In this document: positions 24,240 through 36,500 of the stretch, piece by piece
How the letters are laid out: every line of letters starts with the position of its first letter
Position numbering within the stretch: position 1 is the stretch's first letter
Origin: Aquila chrysaetos chrysaetos
Lineage: Eukaryota; Chordata; Aves; Accipitriformes; Accipitridae
Assembly: GCF_900496995.4 (NCBI RefSeq)
Contig: NC_044019.1
Span: 1,550,001 to 1,614,000 of the forward strand
Length of the DNA: 64,000 nucleotides
Direction: 5' to 3'
Made by a program: the position numbers and the translations under genes
The notes under the pieces: model-generated
Databases searched by the model: none
Seen by the model: only the letters and a program-made list of their open reading frames with translations
Told to the model about the DNA's origin: nothing

Positions 24240-24509
24240 GACTGGGGGGCGGATGCAGGCACAGGGCGGCCTTATAAGGCGTGCGGGGTGGCCTCGAAGC
24301 GCGAGCACTGATTGGGCCAGGCGGAGAGGGCGGGGCTACGCGAAAAAATCTCCCAATAAAGAGGCGAGGGGCGGGGCTACGGGGGATAGCCGTGGGCTGT
24401 TATTGGCTGTCTCCGGGGTTGGGCGGGACTGGGGCAGCGCGCGAAGACTCGAAGCGGTTTCCTACGCGGCTGTGCGGCGGGAGCGCTGGGGCGGTGTCGG
24501 GCCGAGGCC
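24240..24509 (+). promoter_or_regulatory. CLSPN: CLSPN promoter and 5' UTR
   Basis: GC-rich and TATA-less. CCAAT boxes lie at 24311-24315 (reverse), 24353-24357 (forward) and 24402-24406 (reverse). GC boxes lie at about 24328-24336, 24368-24377 and 24421-24427. E2F-like sequence is present as GCGCGAA around 24438-24444 and CGCGAAAAAA around 24339-24348. Multiple CCAAT boxes about 30-50 bases apart plus E2F sites are typical of S-phase and G2 genes such as claspin. A GAGGGCGGGGCTACG-like module appears twice, at about 24326-24340 and 24366-24381, suggesting local duplication. Confidence 0.65.
24270..24279 (+). promoter_or_regulatory. Perfect CArG box (SRF-type) in the CLSPN promoter
   Basis: CCTTATAAGG is an exact CC(A/T)6GG palindrome, 240 bases upstream of the CLSPN ATG and within the CpG island. 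It could bind SRF, or its TATAA core could act as a weak TATA element. Function is not shown by the sequence. Confidence 0.6.
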
Positions 24510-27500
24510 ATGGAGGCGGCTCCCGCTGAGGTGAGTCCTGCCGCTCCGTTCTGTGCTAACTGGCCGGCTGCCGCTGGCGGCAGCTCGTGGGCTGCCCGCG
24601 TCCTTGGGGCTCCTCTGGCTGTGACGCGGCGGAGGGCTGGGGAGGGGGGTAACGAGGGGCAGAGAGCGAGGTGGTGGCGGCGGGGGAGGTCGTGGCGCCT
24701 CCTCGGCCGCCCTTGAGCGAGGGCGGCCCCGCGCCGTTACCGGGCTCGCTCCTTTTTTTCGCAGACTACACTTCCCAGCGTGCCCGGCGGCTCGCCCTTC
24801 CGCCTTGCCTCCCGCGGTGCATGCCGGGAAGGCTGTGCTCGGCCTATCCCCGTGGGCGCGGTGCATGCTGGGGGCGGGGAAAGGTCCGCGGGTGCGGTGC
24901 ATGCCGGGAAGGCGGCGCCTGGCCCGGCGGGCGGGCGCGGTGCATGCTGGGGGCTGCGGAGGGCTCCGGCCGGGGCCGTTCCTCAGGGCCCCCCGGTGAG
25001 GGTCTCCGTGTGTCCCCCCGTCCCCCCCCGGTGAGGATCTCCGCGCCCCCCCCCGCCCCCCCAACCCCGGCCAAGGCAGCGGAACGCCTCGGCAGCGCTG
25101 GGCTAGGCTGTGACCGCGCTGGCCTGCTGCCCCGGCGGCGTGCCGTGGCGCCAAGCCTGTGGCGGCCCAGGGGGGGGGGGGGTGTCGGTGTCAGCTGTGA
25201 GGGGGGGGCGTTCCTGAGACACAGGAGAGGGGCCCTTCTGTTGCAGCGTGCCTGTACGCCGGGCTTGGGCACCTTGTCATGTAGGAGCCTTTCTAAAGAA
25301 TCCTCACAGGTGTTTACTGGTCCCTGTTTAATTAATTTCGGTGAAATGCAGATGTGGGAGAATAAAGTTTTAATGGTTTTGAATTATCATCAGTGGAGAT
25401 CAGCCAGTATGTTGATTCTCTTTTTTTTTTTCCTGTGTGCAAGCTCACCTTTCAATACTAATAAAAGTTGTTACAGTGTAATCCCCCTTCACATAAATAC
25501 AAATTAATTCTTACAAGGATAGTGTATGTGTATATAACTGTGTGTAAGGGATTAGCCAAGGTTTTGGAATGAAGTTAGACACCAAGAGTCATTACTGCAT
25601 GAACAACACTTAACCACAGTAAGGAAAATTTTATTTTGCTTTGTAGTTTCCGTTAGAAGATTTGAATTTGGACTTGCAGAAAGCCCTTGATAGTGACTCT
25701 GACAGCGGACAGGGCAGCTGTGAAACAGCCTCTCCAGGTCACTTCAGCAAGGGGATAGCGTCTCTTGATGGCAGAGGTCTGTAATATTTCCATCAATTGT
25801 CCCTGGTGGTTGTTGCCTTCAATGGTGCCTTTTTCATTTTATAAATACCTTTTTAGGAGGTTGTCATTGCGTGACCTGTAGGAATCCAAACTGCCTTTGT
25901 TGTTGCTCGGAATGTGGGCAGACATCTGTAAATCTCTGAAAAGTGTTTTTTGAGGTACAGAAAGGGAAATAGTAAATGGGATATGTCTTAATTGCTTATT
26001 TCCTTTCTTTTTGTGATTTGCTTAATCTATGTACTTGTTTAGTTACTTACCGTGGGTTTTATTACTGTTTCAAGGCAAGTCACTAATCTATCAATCGGTG
26101 AAGGATTTTCAGCTTTGTCTTTTTTTTTTTTAAAGGTTAAAAACCTGTAACATCAATTTGGGTCATTTTTATACTGCACTGCAGGGAGAAGTGGATTTTG
26201 AAAACTTGAGTTCAAGCTGATTTGCTATAGATGTTGACATCTGTGAAATTTAACAGATGCGTAACTTTATGTTTAACTGATTGTTTGTTAATGAACCTGA
26301 GGAATTTTTCTCTCCATAGTATGCATCATTTCTTTTCTTTTAATATGTTTTGTCAGATTCAGAGGAAGAGATTTTTGTACGTAAAAAAGCAAAAAGCAAG
26401 AAGGTGCTTCAGGACAGTGAGAGCGAAGATGGAGAGGATGGTGGCTCTTTTGTGCACAACAATACTCCGGGTGGAGACAAGGAAAATGGAGAGGAAAAAG
26501 AGAATATTACTGCCCAGAGGAACAAGAAATCTCATCGGATTCGCCAAGGTCTGCTAGATAGTGATGACAGTGACACTGGTGACCAATTGCAGATTGAAAA
26601 CCTTGAAACAAGCAGAAAGGCTGGCTTGCCTGCGGAGGAATTTGAAGAGGAGACACCCCTAAAATCTGGGAAAAAGTACAGAAAACATAAACATGATTTT
26701 GAAGAAGAGTCAGCAAAAAAAGCTGTAGGAAAATCAAGAAGAAGAAAGGAGAAGGAGGGAAAAATTCAGTCCATTAAACAGCTGAAAAAAGAAAAGAAGC
26801 CTAGAGCAGAGGTATATATTTTGGCAGAAAATCTCAGATGTTTTCTCAACTACCTTAAATTTATTACTGCATTTGCCTATTGTGTTTCAATGCTTCAACA
26901 TTGCTAGTGTCCACATTCCTACAACAGGTGTGGTATCCACAGAATACCATATGAGTCTACTAGTTTCATCTGCAAAGAAAATACAAACCCTAACGCTTGA
27001 TGATTTATCGTCAGTGCGTGTTAAGCCAGGCAGAAATTCTTTGGGTTCATTGGGGGTTTGTTATGTGCACAAACTGCTCTGATTATTTCAGCTTTTCTCT
27101 ACATTGCTGTGCTAGTTTCTGGAGGAAGCTTTGGGCTACTTTCAAATTGGAATTCTGGTCTAAATAAGTGGCTGCTTGGGAGGTTGCATATTGTTGCTAT
27201 TTGTAAAATGTATATTTGAAGTGTTAATTTATTCTCTCTGAGTCATTTTGGTCTTCAGTAATTACTGAAATTCCCTGCTTACCATAGATGTAGGGAATAT
27301 TGCTCCGTGAATTACCTTGTCAACTTTGCAGTGCTGTAAAGTGAATATGACTGGCTTACAGGACACACAAGATGCTAGATTAAAGATGGCATGTACTTTT
27401 TCTAACTTCTTTCATCAAGACCTTTTGACAGTAATCTTGAATTAATGTCAAAGAACTGAAGGGGACCTTCTGAAATGAATTACACAAATACTTTATTCTT

Positions 27501-30500
27501 ATGGCAAGCAGGTAGATGGTGGTCAGAGGTATCCTTTTAATGACAGTGGATGTCTTCTTGATGACAAAGAACTTTTTGATAATGGCTTAGAAGAGGAAAA
27601 CGATTACCCCCCAGAGGATGAAGAGTCAATAGAATCAATACGAGCGGCAGTGAAAAACAAAATAAAAAAATATAAGGTAACATTTGATAGTGATACAAGA
27701 TTATTGGTTATTAGTGGGAAGTATTGTACTTGAGCATGTATTAAAACTCTTTTTGACAACGGTGCGCTTCTACTGCTATGACAGAGGAGAGAATAGTCCT
27801 CTGCTTTTTGTTCTTAAAGGTGGAGGGATGTTGTCCTGGAAAGCTGTAGAGATAATGCTATAGTAGGAGCTTTGGAAATCTACCATAAGTATTATGTGGG
27901 ATTTGTTTTGGTTTATGGGAATACTTACTGGTTTTGCTGACCAGTGATGATTCTGTACAATGATTTTTACTTTTGACTTGTTTGCCCTTGGTAGTGCCTG
28001 TGTATCTAGACAAATAAATTAATCTCTTTTATGCACTGTAGAACAAAGAATGGTTTTCTGAGGGTGAAGGCTACAAACATGTATTTGATGATGAGAATGA
28101 GGAACCTGTATTAAAAGAACCAAAAAGGAAGGTGAAGTATTCTTCTTTTTAAAGCTCTCCATTGTTTGTTGTAGTGACTCAAATGTTTTTTATATGCATG
28201 CTGTCCAATGTTTTTGTTGGTTTACTATTTTTAATCTTTTTTTTTTTTTTAACTGGCTGCTTTATTCTGACTGCTTTCTGTTTGAAAGGGAAAAATAAGC
28301 TATTTAGAAAAAGTATAGATAGAGTCCCTTTTTTTTTTTTTTTTTTCCTGACTTCAGAGGCCTTTCTTTTCTTTCCTTAAGGAGCGGAAAGCAGCAAGGT
28401 TAAGTAAAGAAGCCATTAAACAACTACATAGTGAGACCCAACGACTTATTAGAGGTAAAACTTAAATTCTTTGGACGTAGAGGGGTATAAACTATTAAAA
28501 AATTCAGGGGAGAAACTGAAAAAATTTACCCAAAAGGTTAGAGCCTTCTTTCACCTAGCATGAGTTATTTAAGGTTGAAGGGTGCAAGACCATTTTTATT
28601 CAAGGTCCTATTAAAAGATATCTTTGTAACTATTGAAAAAAAAAATAATCATTGTGCAAACACTTGAGCCTGTAAACTTGTTTAAAGTTAGTGGAATATT
28701 TAGAGAGAGGCATGTAATAGAATGTCAAGATATAAAGATCACAATTAATTTCCTAATGAATCCAGGGCCATGTCGCAAATTTGGTGTTCAAGACTGGGAA
28801 GAGTTCCAACAGCAACAAACAGCAGTGTTTGCTGTACTTGTTTAAACTGTGCTGTTTGTGCCTAATCAGATGTCTTTGCTGCAAAATACTTGTGTCAAGC
28901 TTCTTTGAATTTCAGAGATATCAAATAAATCCCTTGGATAACGTTTTAAATTTTCTTTCACCTCCTTTCTCTGGTAGAATCGTCTGTGTCTCTCCCATAT
29001 CATGTGCCTGAGACCAAAAGCATTCATGACTTCTTCAAGCGTAGACCTCGACCAGTATATCAAGGAAATGCCATGGCATTGCTGAAGTAAGGGCTTAAAC
29101 CTTTCTCATATTTTTTCATAAATTTTGAGGATATCCCAGCTTTGCTTTTGGGGATAACCAGACTTTTGCATGCTATAGGTGTTGTATGACATACACGCCT
29201 GCTCTGTGGACAGTCACAGCTTTTTTCTGGTTTAATTTTACCTCTTGCTTTGACCAGAAAGTTTTATTAAGAAACTTTCTTAGGCTCCTTTAATTCCATG
29301 AACATCTGGAAATTACGAGTGTGTCACTGTTAACAGGAAGCAATGCTGCGCTCTTGACACAGTCGTACCATTGAAGTAATCGGGGCCCAGTAGTAACTCC
29401 AGATGAAGCAACATGCTCATGCGAAGTTACTTTAATGTGGTTTAGGCTGGACCCCAGCATTTTACTTGGACTATTTCTTCTTTTGAGTAATGTGTAGTAA
29501 AATACTTAAGCTACTGTAGTCACAAAATCTCTGAGGAATTTTATACTGTGATAATGTAACTAACTAGTACAAACTCTTTACACTACACTTCCTTATCTCC
29601 TCAAAATGAAGTTTTCCAGGCTTCTGTCCTTCACCTCTTCCTACACGTTAATGACAATGATTAGAAAATGATTTCTTTCTCTCCGAGTTTGTTCTGAACC
29701 TCTTCTCCCCTTTCACAATAGCCATGGGTGATATATTTCTTTCTGGCTTCATTAGGTCCACTAAATACCAGCTATCCCTAAATGAAGAATCTGCAGACAC
29801 TAAGAACTTGAGCACCGATTGCAAAGATGGGCAAATAGAAGGTGATCAATCAGCAGCTAATGAACCAGGAACAAACCTTGGCAGAGATGTTGATACTACT
29901 GTGAGCAAGCCTCTTGCTGATGTAGGGAAGAACTCGAGAGAAGACTGTGCTGAGAAGCCCAGGCAGGACAGTGATGATTCTCATAAAGTTAGGACTGTAA
30001 TGACTGATAACAATACAGAAGAACAGCAGCACTCTAACTTCCAAAGCACTGATTGTAGTGAACAAAAAGAGAATGAAATTACTCTGGCAGTTGAAGGAGA
30101 TGCCCTTGAGCAAAGAGGTGAAACGGCACCAGACTTACAAGGTGAAAAAAGCAATCAACAAGTGGGGCCTGGATTGGTGCCACAACCTGAAAAAGTGAGG
30201 AAGTCCAAGTTGGATAAACTTCGTGAACTGGGAATAGACCTGTCCATCAAGCCAAGAATCTGCTCTGGCAATGAATCCTTTATAAACCTCGACGAATCTG
30301 ATTCAAATAAAGGTATCACTTTTATTGTTGTAATCCTGTTGTATCTGTCCAAGTAAGCAGAGTTAATCTGACTTTAACTGGAACATCTCTGAGAAATGTT
30401 TAGGCAATAGAAGAGTCAGGCAAGTTCACTTACTAGTATGGATTCTTTGCTTAACGTTGGTATCCCTTTTCTTCCAGCTAATGTTTAAAAGGGAAGTTCC

Positions 30501-33500
30501 GAGTCCTTAATGTTTGAAAGCTTGAAGGAATGTGCAGTGATAACTATTTAATGATGAATGATTTATTTCCATTTTGCTATAGTCAATTATGTTGGTACTT
30601 AAAGCACATGGGAGCACTTTTTCAAATTGATTCAAAACAGCGCATGCAGTAAATATCTGGAAACAAACTGGCCTGTGTTCCAGAGTGTTTACCACTGATT
30701 TTGTTAAAAGGCAAGGCTGGATAGCAAGCAAAAATTTACTCTGTAGCAAGAATGGTTTGAATGTCTTCTCGGTACTGGAATTTGAACATCTATTCATCAA
30801 TATTAAATAATTGACCTTGTTTCAGGGAAAGATTGCAAATGATTAGGCAATTTTATAATTCCATTAAATCTATTATGTATTAGAAGATATTAAGAGGATG
30901 TCTGGATTGGATGCTACTTCTGTGCATGGAGGAAACTGACCTCTGCCAAGAAACAGTGGTTTTTGTCAGCCATCAGTCTGGTTTTAGACATATCTGTTAA
31001 TAGAAGTTTAGAATTGCCTGGTGGCTGGAAGGCTAGACTGGAAGTGACTTGAGGTCTTCTGGATAAATCATAGTCAATGCTAAGGTAATTTAATATTAGC
31101 TAATATCAATTAAGTACAAGTTACAGCAAAAATATTCTGTAATACTTTATTGTTTTATTAGTCCAGTAGAATGGTTTTGCAAATATTTCAATATTAAAGA
31201 TACAGAGTTTGTAACTAACTTCCTTTGGAAAAAAAAAAAAATTTCTCAAGACCTACTCTTGATACAACTTTAACGCTCAATGCTTTTAAATGCTATCAAA
31301 TTAATTTAATTTGCATTTTGAAATTTAATTAATATGTATTTAAAGAATTGGAAGCCTTGAAAGCACGTTTCTTGAAGCACACTCTTCGAACGTCAAAATC
31401 CAAAGTTGAACGGACCATAAACGTGAACATTATTCGTAAGGAGACTACATCTGAAGGAAAAGAGGAACTGAAAGCAGACGTGGTACCAGCAGTGTTAGCT
31501 GCAGAGAGCCTGGATGAAACAGTCCACACAAAGCCAGGTCGGTTTGGGAAAAGAAGTGATGATGGTTGAATTGGAAAACACTTTGTCTTTTTTTTTCTCT
31601 CATACCCCCTTTCCCAATGCTGCCCTATGAAATACAGCTGAAGGGATCTTCATCTGTGAAATTAGTATGTATGTTCCCTCTAATGGATAGCCCTGTTTTA
31701 AAAAAGAATCTTGATAGACTTCTTAAATAGCACTGACTTGCATTGAACAGCCTCAGTCAGATCTTTGTGATTGGTTCTCTGGATTTCTCCCCATCTGTAC
31801 CAAAATTTTGTGTAAACCTGTATCTGTACTGTTCTTTTCCATCAGCGCTTTGAATGTAACTCTCAGGCTTCTTGTGAACTATTGCCATTTAATAGATCTC
31901 TCATGCTTCCTTATTTCTATACTGCGGTTTCTAATAGAATTGTATGTATGTGCAAACAAAAATGTGTGTGGAATGTGACTCTCTCATAGTATCCATTAAA
32001 AGAAACAGATTATTTGGCTAGTTCTATGGGCATGTGTTATTTTTAGCTGCTCTTAATTATTTCATGTGCTATAGCACATCTGCCCGTGGCAATTGGATGC
32101 TCTTTTTCCCAAAAGACACAGTGGAGAGACAGACCCTATTCTTATTCAGAGTGCTGCACCAGTGGCATTTATGGATAATGAGGAATCTTGATAATTCATA
32201 AGATGTGTGGTCTCTCTAAATTGAGTTTATTGAAACTGCTCTAGCTCTAGCTCTTATGGCTGGCAGATAAATTCATAAAAACATTTAAAAACAAGTAACT
32301 TTTTAATTCCCTTTTTATGTGTTTAGTTACAATAGATTGGATGCTTGAAGGCAGTGAAGTTAAGAATTCACTGTAGTACATCTAATGTATTCATTTATTC
32401 ATTTCTGTCCAGGTGAAAAGCTACAAGCGCTGAAGGCTAAACTCCAGGAGGCCATGAAACTCCGTAGGACTGAGGAACGCCAAAAGCGGCAAGCATTGTT
32501 TAAACTGGATAATGAGGACATGTTGGAGGAAGAAGAAGAAGAAGAGGAGGAGGAAGAGATGACAGATGAGTCTGAGGAAGAGGAAGAAGGCAGTCATGAG
32601 GTCTGTATGCAACACTTTCACATAACCTAGTCAACTTCTCAATTCTGTTGCCTCTCCCCAGTGAAATGAGACTTTTGTACACTACTAATATTAGGGAGAT
32701 TGCCAAGAATTCTTCCTAGAAGCTAAAAAATTTCTATAGTTAGCATGTTCAGGGTTTGGATTGTCCAAAACTCAATTTATTGGTATTTTCTTTATTTGTC
32801 TAAACAGTATTAAAACCAAATATAAGTGTATAAAAGATTCTGGTGCTACTTTCTGTTTTTATATATACTTGGCTTATTGCTAGCAGGGGACAACTGAGGT
32901 CACCTGCCTGATCTGGGGTAGGGTTTGCCATGGCCTTTCCTTTTTAAAAGGGATCAGAACAGAGTTGCTTGAAACAGCCAAGCTATGTCAGTTGTCTCAG
33001 AGTGGAATAGGTGCATGCAAGAACTGTGAATGTCACTCAGCTTCATCCTCCATATGTTAAAATGTTTTCTTGAAAAGTATGCAAAGAAGTGTGACAGACC
33101 AAAGCAATAATTGTATCTCTGCTGTGTTTGGGCATATTTTTTAGAATGTGGAATTTCTGCTTGGCGAAGCAGAGGAAGATAATGAAGATATAGAAGAGAA
33201 ACATGTTGAAGATGGTGATAAAGAAACTGACAAAGAATCAGTTGATGGAGAAAAGCTGGAGAAATCTGTGCACTGTGATTCCGTTCTCAAACCACCTTCA
33301 ACAGAGTCTACATTGATGCTTTTTAAGGACAGCTCTTCAAAAATGGGGTAGATAAATCAAGCCTTAAAAATGGTGCCTGAGCAATTTTATATTTGATCAA
33401 TACACATAGATGTTTTGATTTAAAGTACTTTTTATAACTATTTTTTCTGTCTTATTCCAGTAGTTATATATGCATTCATATATATTTTCTTTTAAAAACC

Positions 33501-36500
33501 TAATGACTAATTGTTGTTTAGTGGAATACTCTGTTTCTTAATCAAAGTGCACTAGATGTATTTTTGTGTGTTACCTTGTTTTTTGCAATTAGTCTCGTAT
33601 ATATTGGCAAATACACTTTATTTAATGAATTGCAGATACTCTCTTCCTGATGAGAAACTTGAAATGGAAGAAGCTGCAGACAAAGGACCTGCCAAGTTAG
33701 GTAAAGTAGAACTATTATCGTAACTATCATTTTCTTCACCTGGCACACATAGAAGTTTCTGTCTGAGATTGGTATTCGATATTTTTGTTATTTCATCACC
33801 TGTATAGTTATACAGTATGATTATAAAAGTTTAGACTGGTGAAAAAAATGGGAGGGCTTGAAAAAACTAGAGGAAAATAAAGTTCAAAATTATACTGGAA
33901 AAAATATAGAAACCGTCAGAAATCAGTAAGATGAAGTTCAATAAAAAAGTGTAATATGCATGCTGTATGAAGAAAGAAATCCAACATCATCACAAAATAA
34001 TGAATTTTTAGCAAGGTGTCAGTGTTGCAAAATAGTATCTTGAGGTTTTACTGGATCACAAAAAAAAAAGTTAAGCACTGTATTTAATTTTTTTCTTTTT
34101 TTCAGAGGATGATGATTCATTTTCTCTACCAACACTAGCAAAAGAGAATAGCCATAACAGCAGCTTTGAGTTGATTGGCTCCATGATTCCATCATATCAG
34201 CCCTGTAGCAAACAGATGTCACGTGGAGGCAACTTTTTATCTGCAGCAGGAGGTTTCAGGTCACCTTCCCCAGGTTTTTTCAAAACAAGCTTTATCAGCT
34301 CAGCTTCTAAGGTAAGGTTCTCAGTCCTATTCCTATTGTATATTAACACAGTGGGTAGTGAATAAATGTATTTTATCCTGACTGTCAGATCTATCAAAAA
34401 ATTAATACAGAAGGCAGCATCTAGTCAAATGCTTTTATATGAGTAAGATTTGGGAAAAGCAAACTGTCCCTGGAGTTTAAATGTCTCCACATTGGAACGG
34501 ATAAAAATGACATTATAAAAACTTAGTATCTATTCTTTGATGTTTTAGAGCATATAATCTGTTTTTTATATCTAAAATATGTACACCATAAATATTTTTT
34601 TAAGCATACGTACATGGGCTACACAATATCTGATGTCAGTGAACTCCTGTGATTTATCAGAGCAGTGTGGACGTACTTGACTCCTGCATGGTGTTAATCT
34701 TTAAAATAGCTTAAATGTTTTATCCCATTCTTGCTTTTGATTTCTAGGCTTGCAAAACAAATAACTTGCATATTTTTGTATTCCTTTGACTAGAGCTCAG
34801 GAAAGACATCTGAGCCCTCTCTTCCCATAGAAGATTCCCAGGACCTGTATAATGCCTCTCCTGAGCCTAAGAGTTTATTTCCAGGGGCTGGGGAGTCACA
34901 GTTTCAATTTTCTTTGGAAGATGACACTCAGAGCCAGCTGCTTGATGCAGATGGGTGAGTAATAGGTGTAAAGGATGGTGTTTGATGCCCTTTAACAAAA
35001 ATAGGACATACAGACCAACAAGATATTTCTAACTACAGACTTTCTTTCAGGTTCTTGAATGTTGGACAACATAGGAATAAATACCAGTCCTCAAAGCATC
35101 AGCTGACTCTGGCTAGTATGGATGAGAATGCAATGGATGCCAATATGGATGAATTACTGGACTTGTGTTCTGGACAGTTTAGCAGTCAAGCTGAACACGC
35201 GCCAAATACCAGCAGCAACAAAAAGCAGAACATGGAAGAATTGCTGAATCTTTGTTCAGGAAAATTCTTGTCTCAGAGTATGTCCTGAAGTCTGTTTTCA
35301 GCTTTGATGGTTACTTGATCTATAAGCTTTATGATAAGGTACCCCTTAGTCCTGGGCACTAATGCAGAATGTGGAACTTCGAGACTTCTGAGAGCTCTAA
35401 CAATCTAACACCTTTGTGGGAGCATGCTAACTGTCACTTCTAGGATGCTCTCTGATATTTTAAGAGTAGAAATATATCTGTCTAATAAGTTGCAACCTTA
35501 TTACTTTTTGTAGCAGGTTCTCCAACATGGGCATCTTCGGTATCTTCCAAGGCAGAAAAAGACAGTGACATAGAAGATCCAATGGCAGAAGCTCTAGCAC
35601 TTTGTTCGGGCTCCTTTCCCACAGACAGGTTAGCATTGTTCGTCCTAAAATTGAACAAACGTTTATAGTGGTAGTTGTCTTGTTTCACTCTTAATGCATT
35701 TTCTTGTTCGACATCAATTCAAAATGCTGTAAGCAAAAGTGTGGTCTGTTTTGGGCATGAAGGGGAGGAATATTGCAAATTGCTCAGCAATCACTCTCTA
35801 AATCAGCAGCATATACTGTTTCCCACAGTTACTGTGAAGGGAAATTCTTCTTTGTCTTTCACTGATAGTGGAAGATGTGTTGAAGAACTCTCATCAAACT
35901 GAGAAAAGATTGTTAGAATGTAGGACTTTTGGGTTCTGTTCTGGGCTGTTACCAAACTACAGGAACCATAACCAAATGTTAGTATTTGCATTTTCTCTAT
36001 TGGTTAAACTGGAAAGGTGTATGGTTGCCTGACAAAAGGATAATGAGGCTTAAACAGGAATGTTAGGGGGATCCAAGAGGAATTTTAGAGGGAGAGAAAC
36101 TCAGGATTTAGTACTTGCCCCATGGTTTCTGCAAGCTAAGACCTGAGGTCTTAAAATAAAACATCAATGCTAATGGGGATTTAGGGCATTTAAAGCTAAA
36201 TGCTGTTGAGAGACTGTTAGCTCTTTGAATGCTCACAGCTAATTACCTGAGACCTGATATCATGATGGTTGAAATCTTGCTTTGAATTATTGTGAAGCCA
36301 TCATTGGAGGTGAAATGAAAACATGCCTTTCTTTCATTTACTTTCTCCTAGGGAAGAAGATGATGAAGAGGAGCAAGAAGAACTTGGTGATTTTCAGCTT
36401 TTAACAGATGACAATGCCTTTGATAGTGAAGAGGTACGAACTGATGGAGCAAAACAACTGCTACAGCATTCTGAGTAACAGAACTCCATTTATCTACTTA

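Larger units (their letters stand above)
24531..25646 (+). other. CLSPN: CLSPN intron 1
   Basis: 1.1 kb between donor GTGAGT at 24531 and acceptor TTTGTAG ending at 25646. The first 700 bases are CpG island and contain a ZNF143-like site array (24765-24954) and long G and C runs (about 25018-25060, 25170-25210). The remainder is A/T-rich. This intron probably carries promoter-proximal regulatory sequence. Confidence 0.75.
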
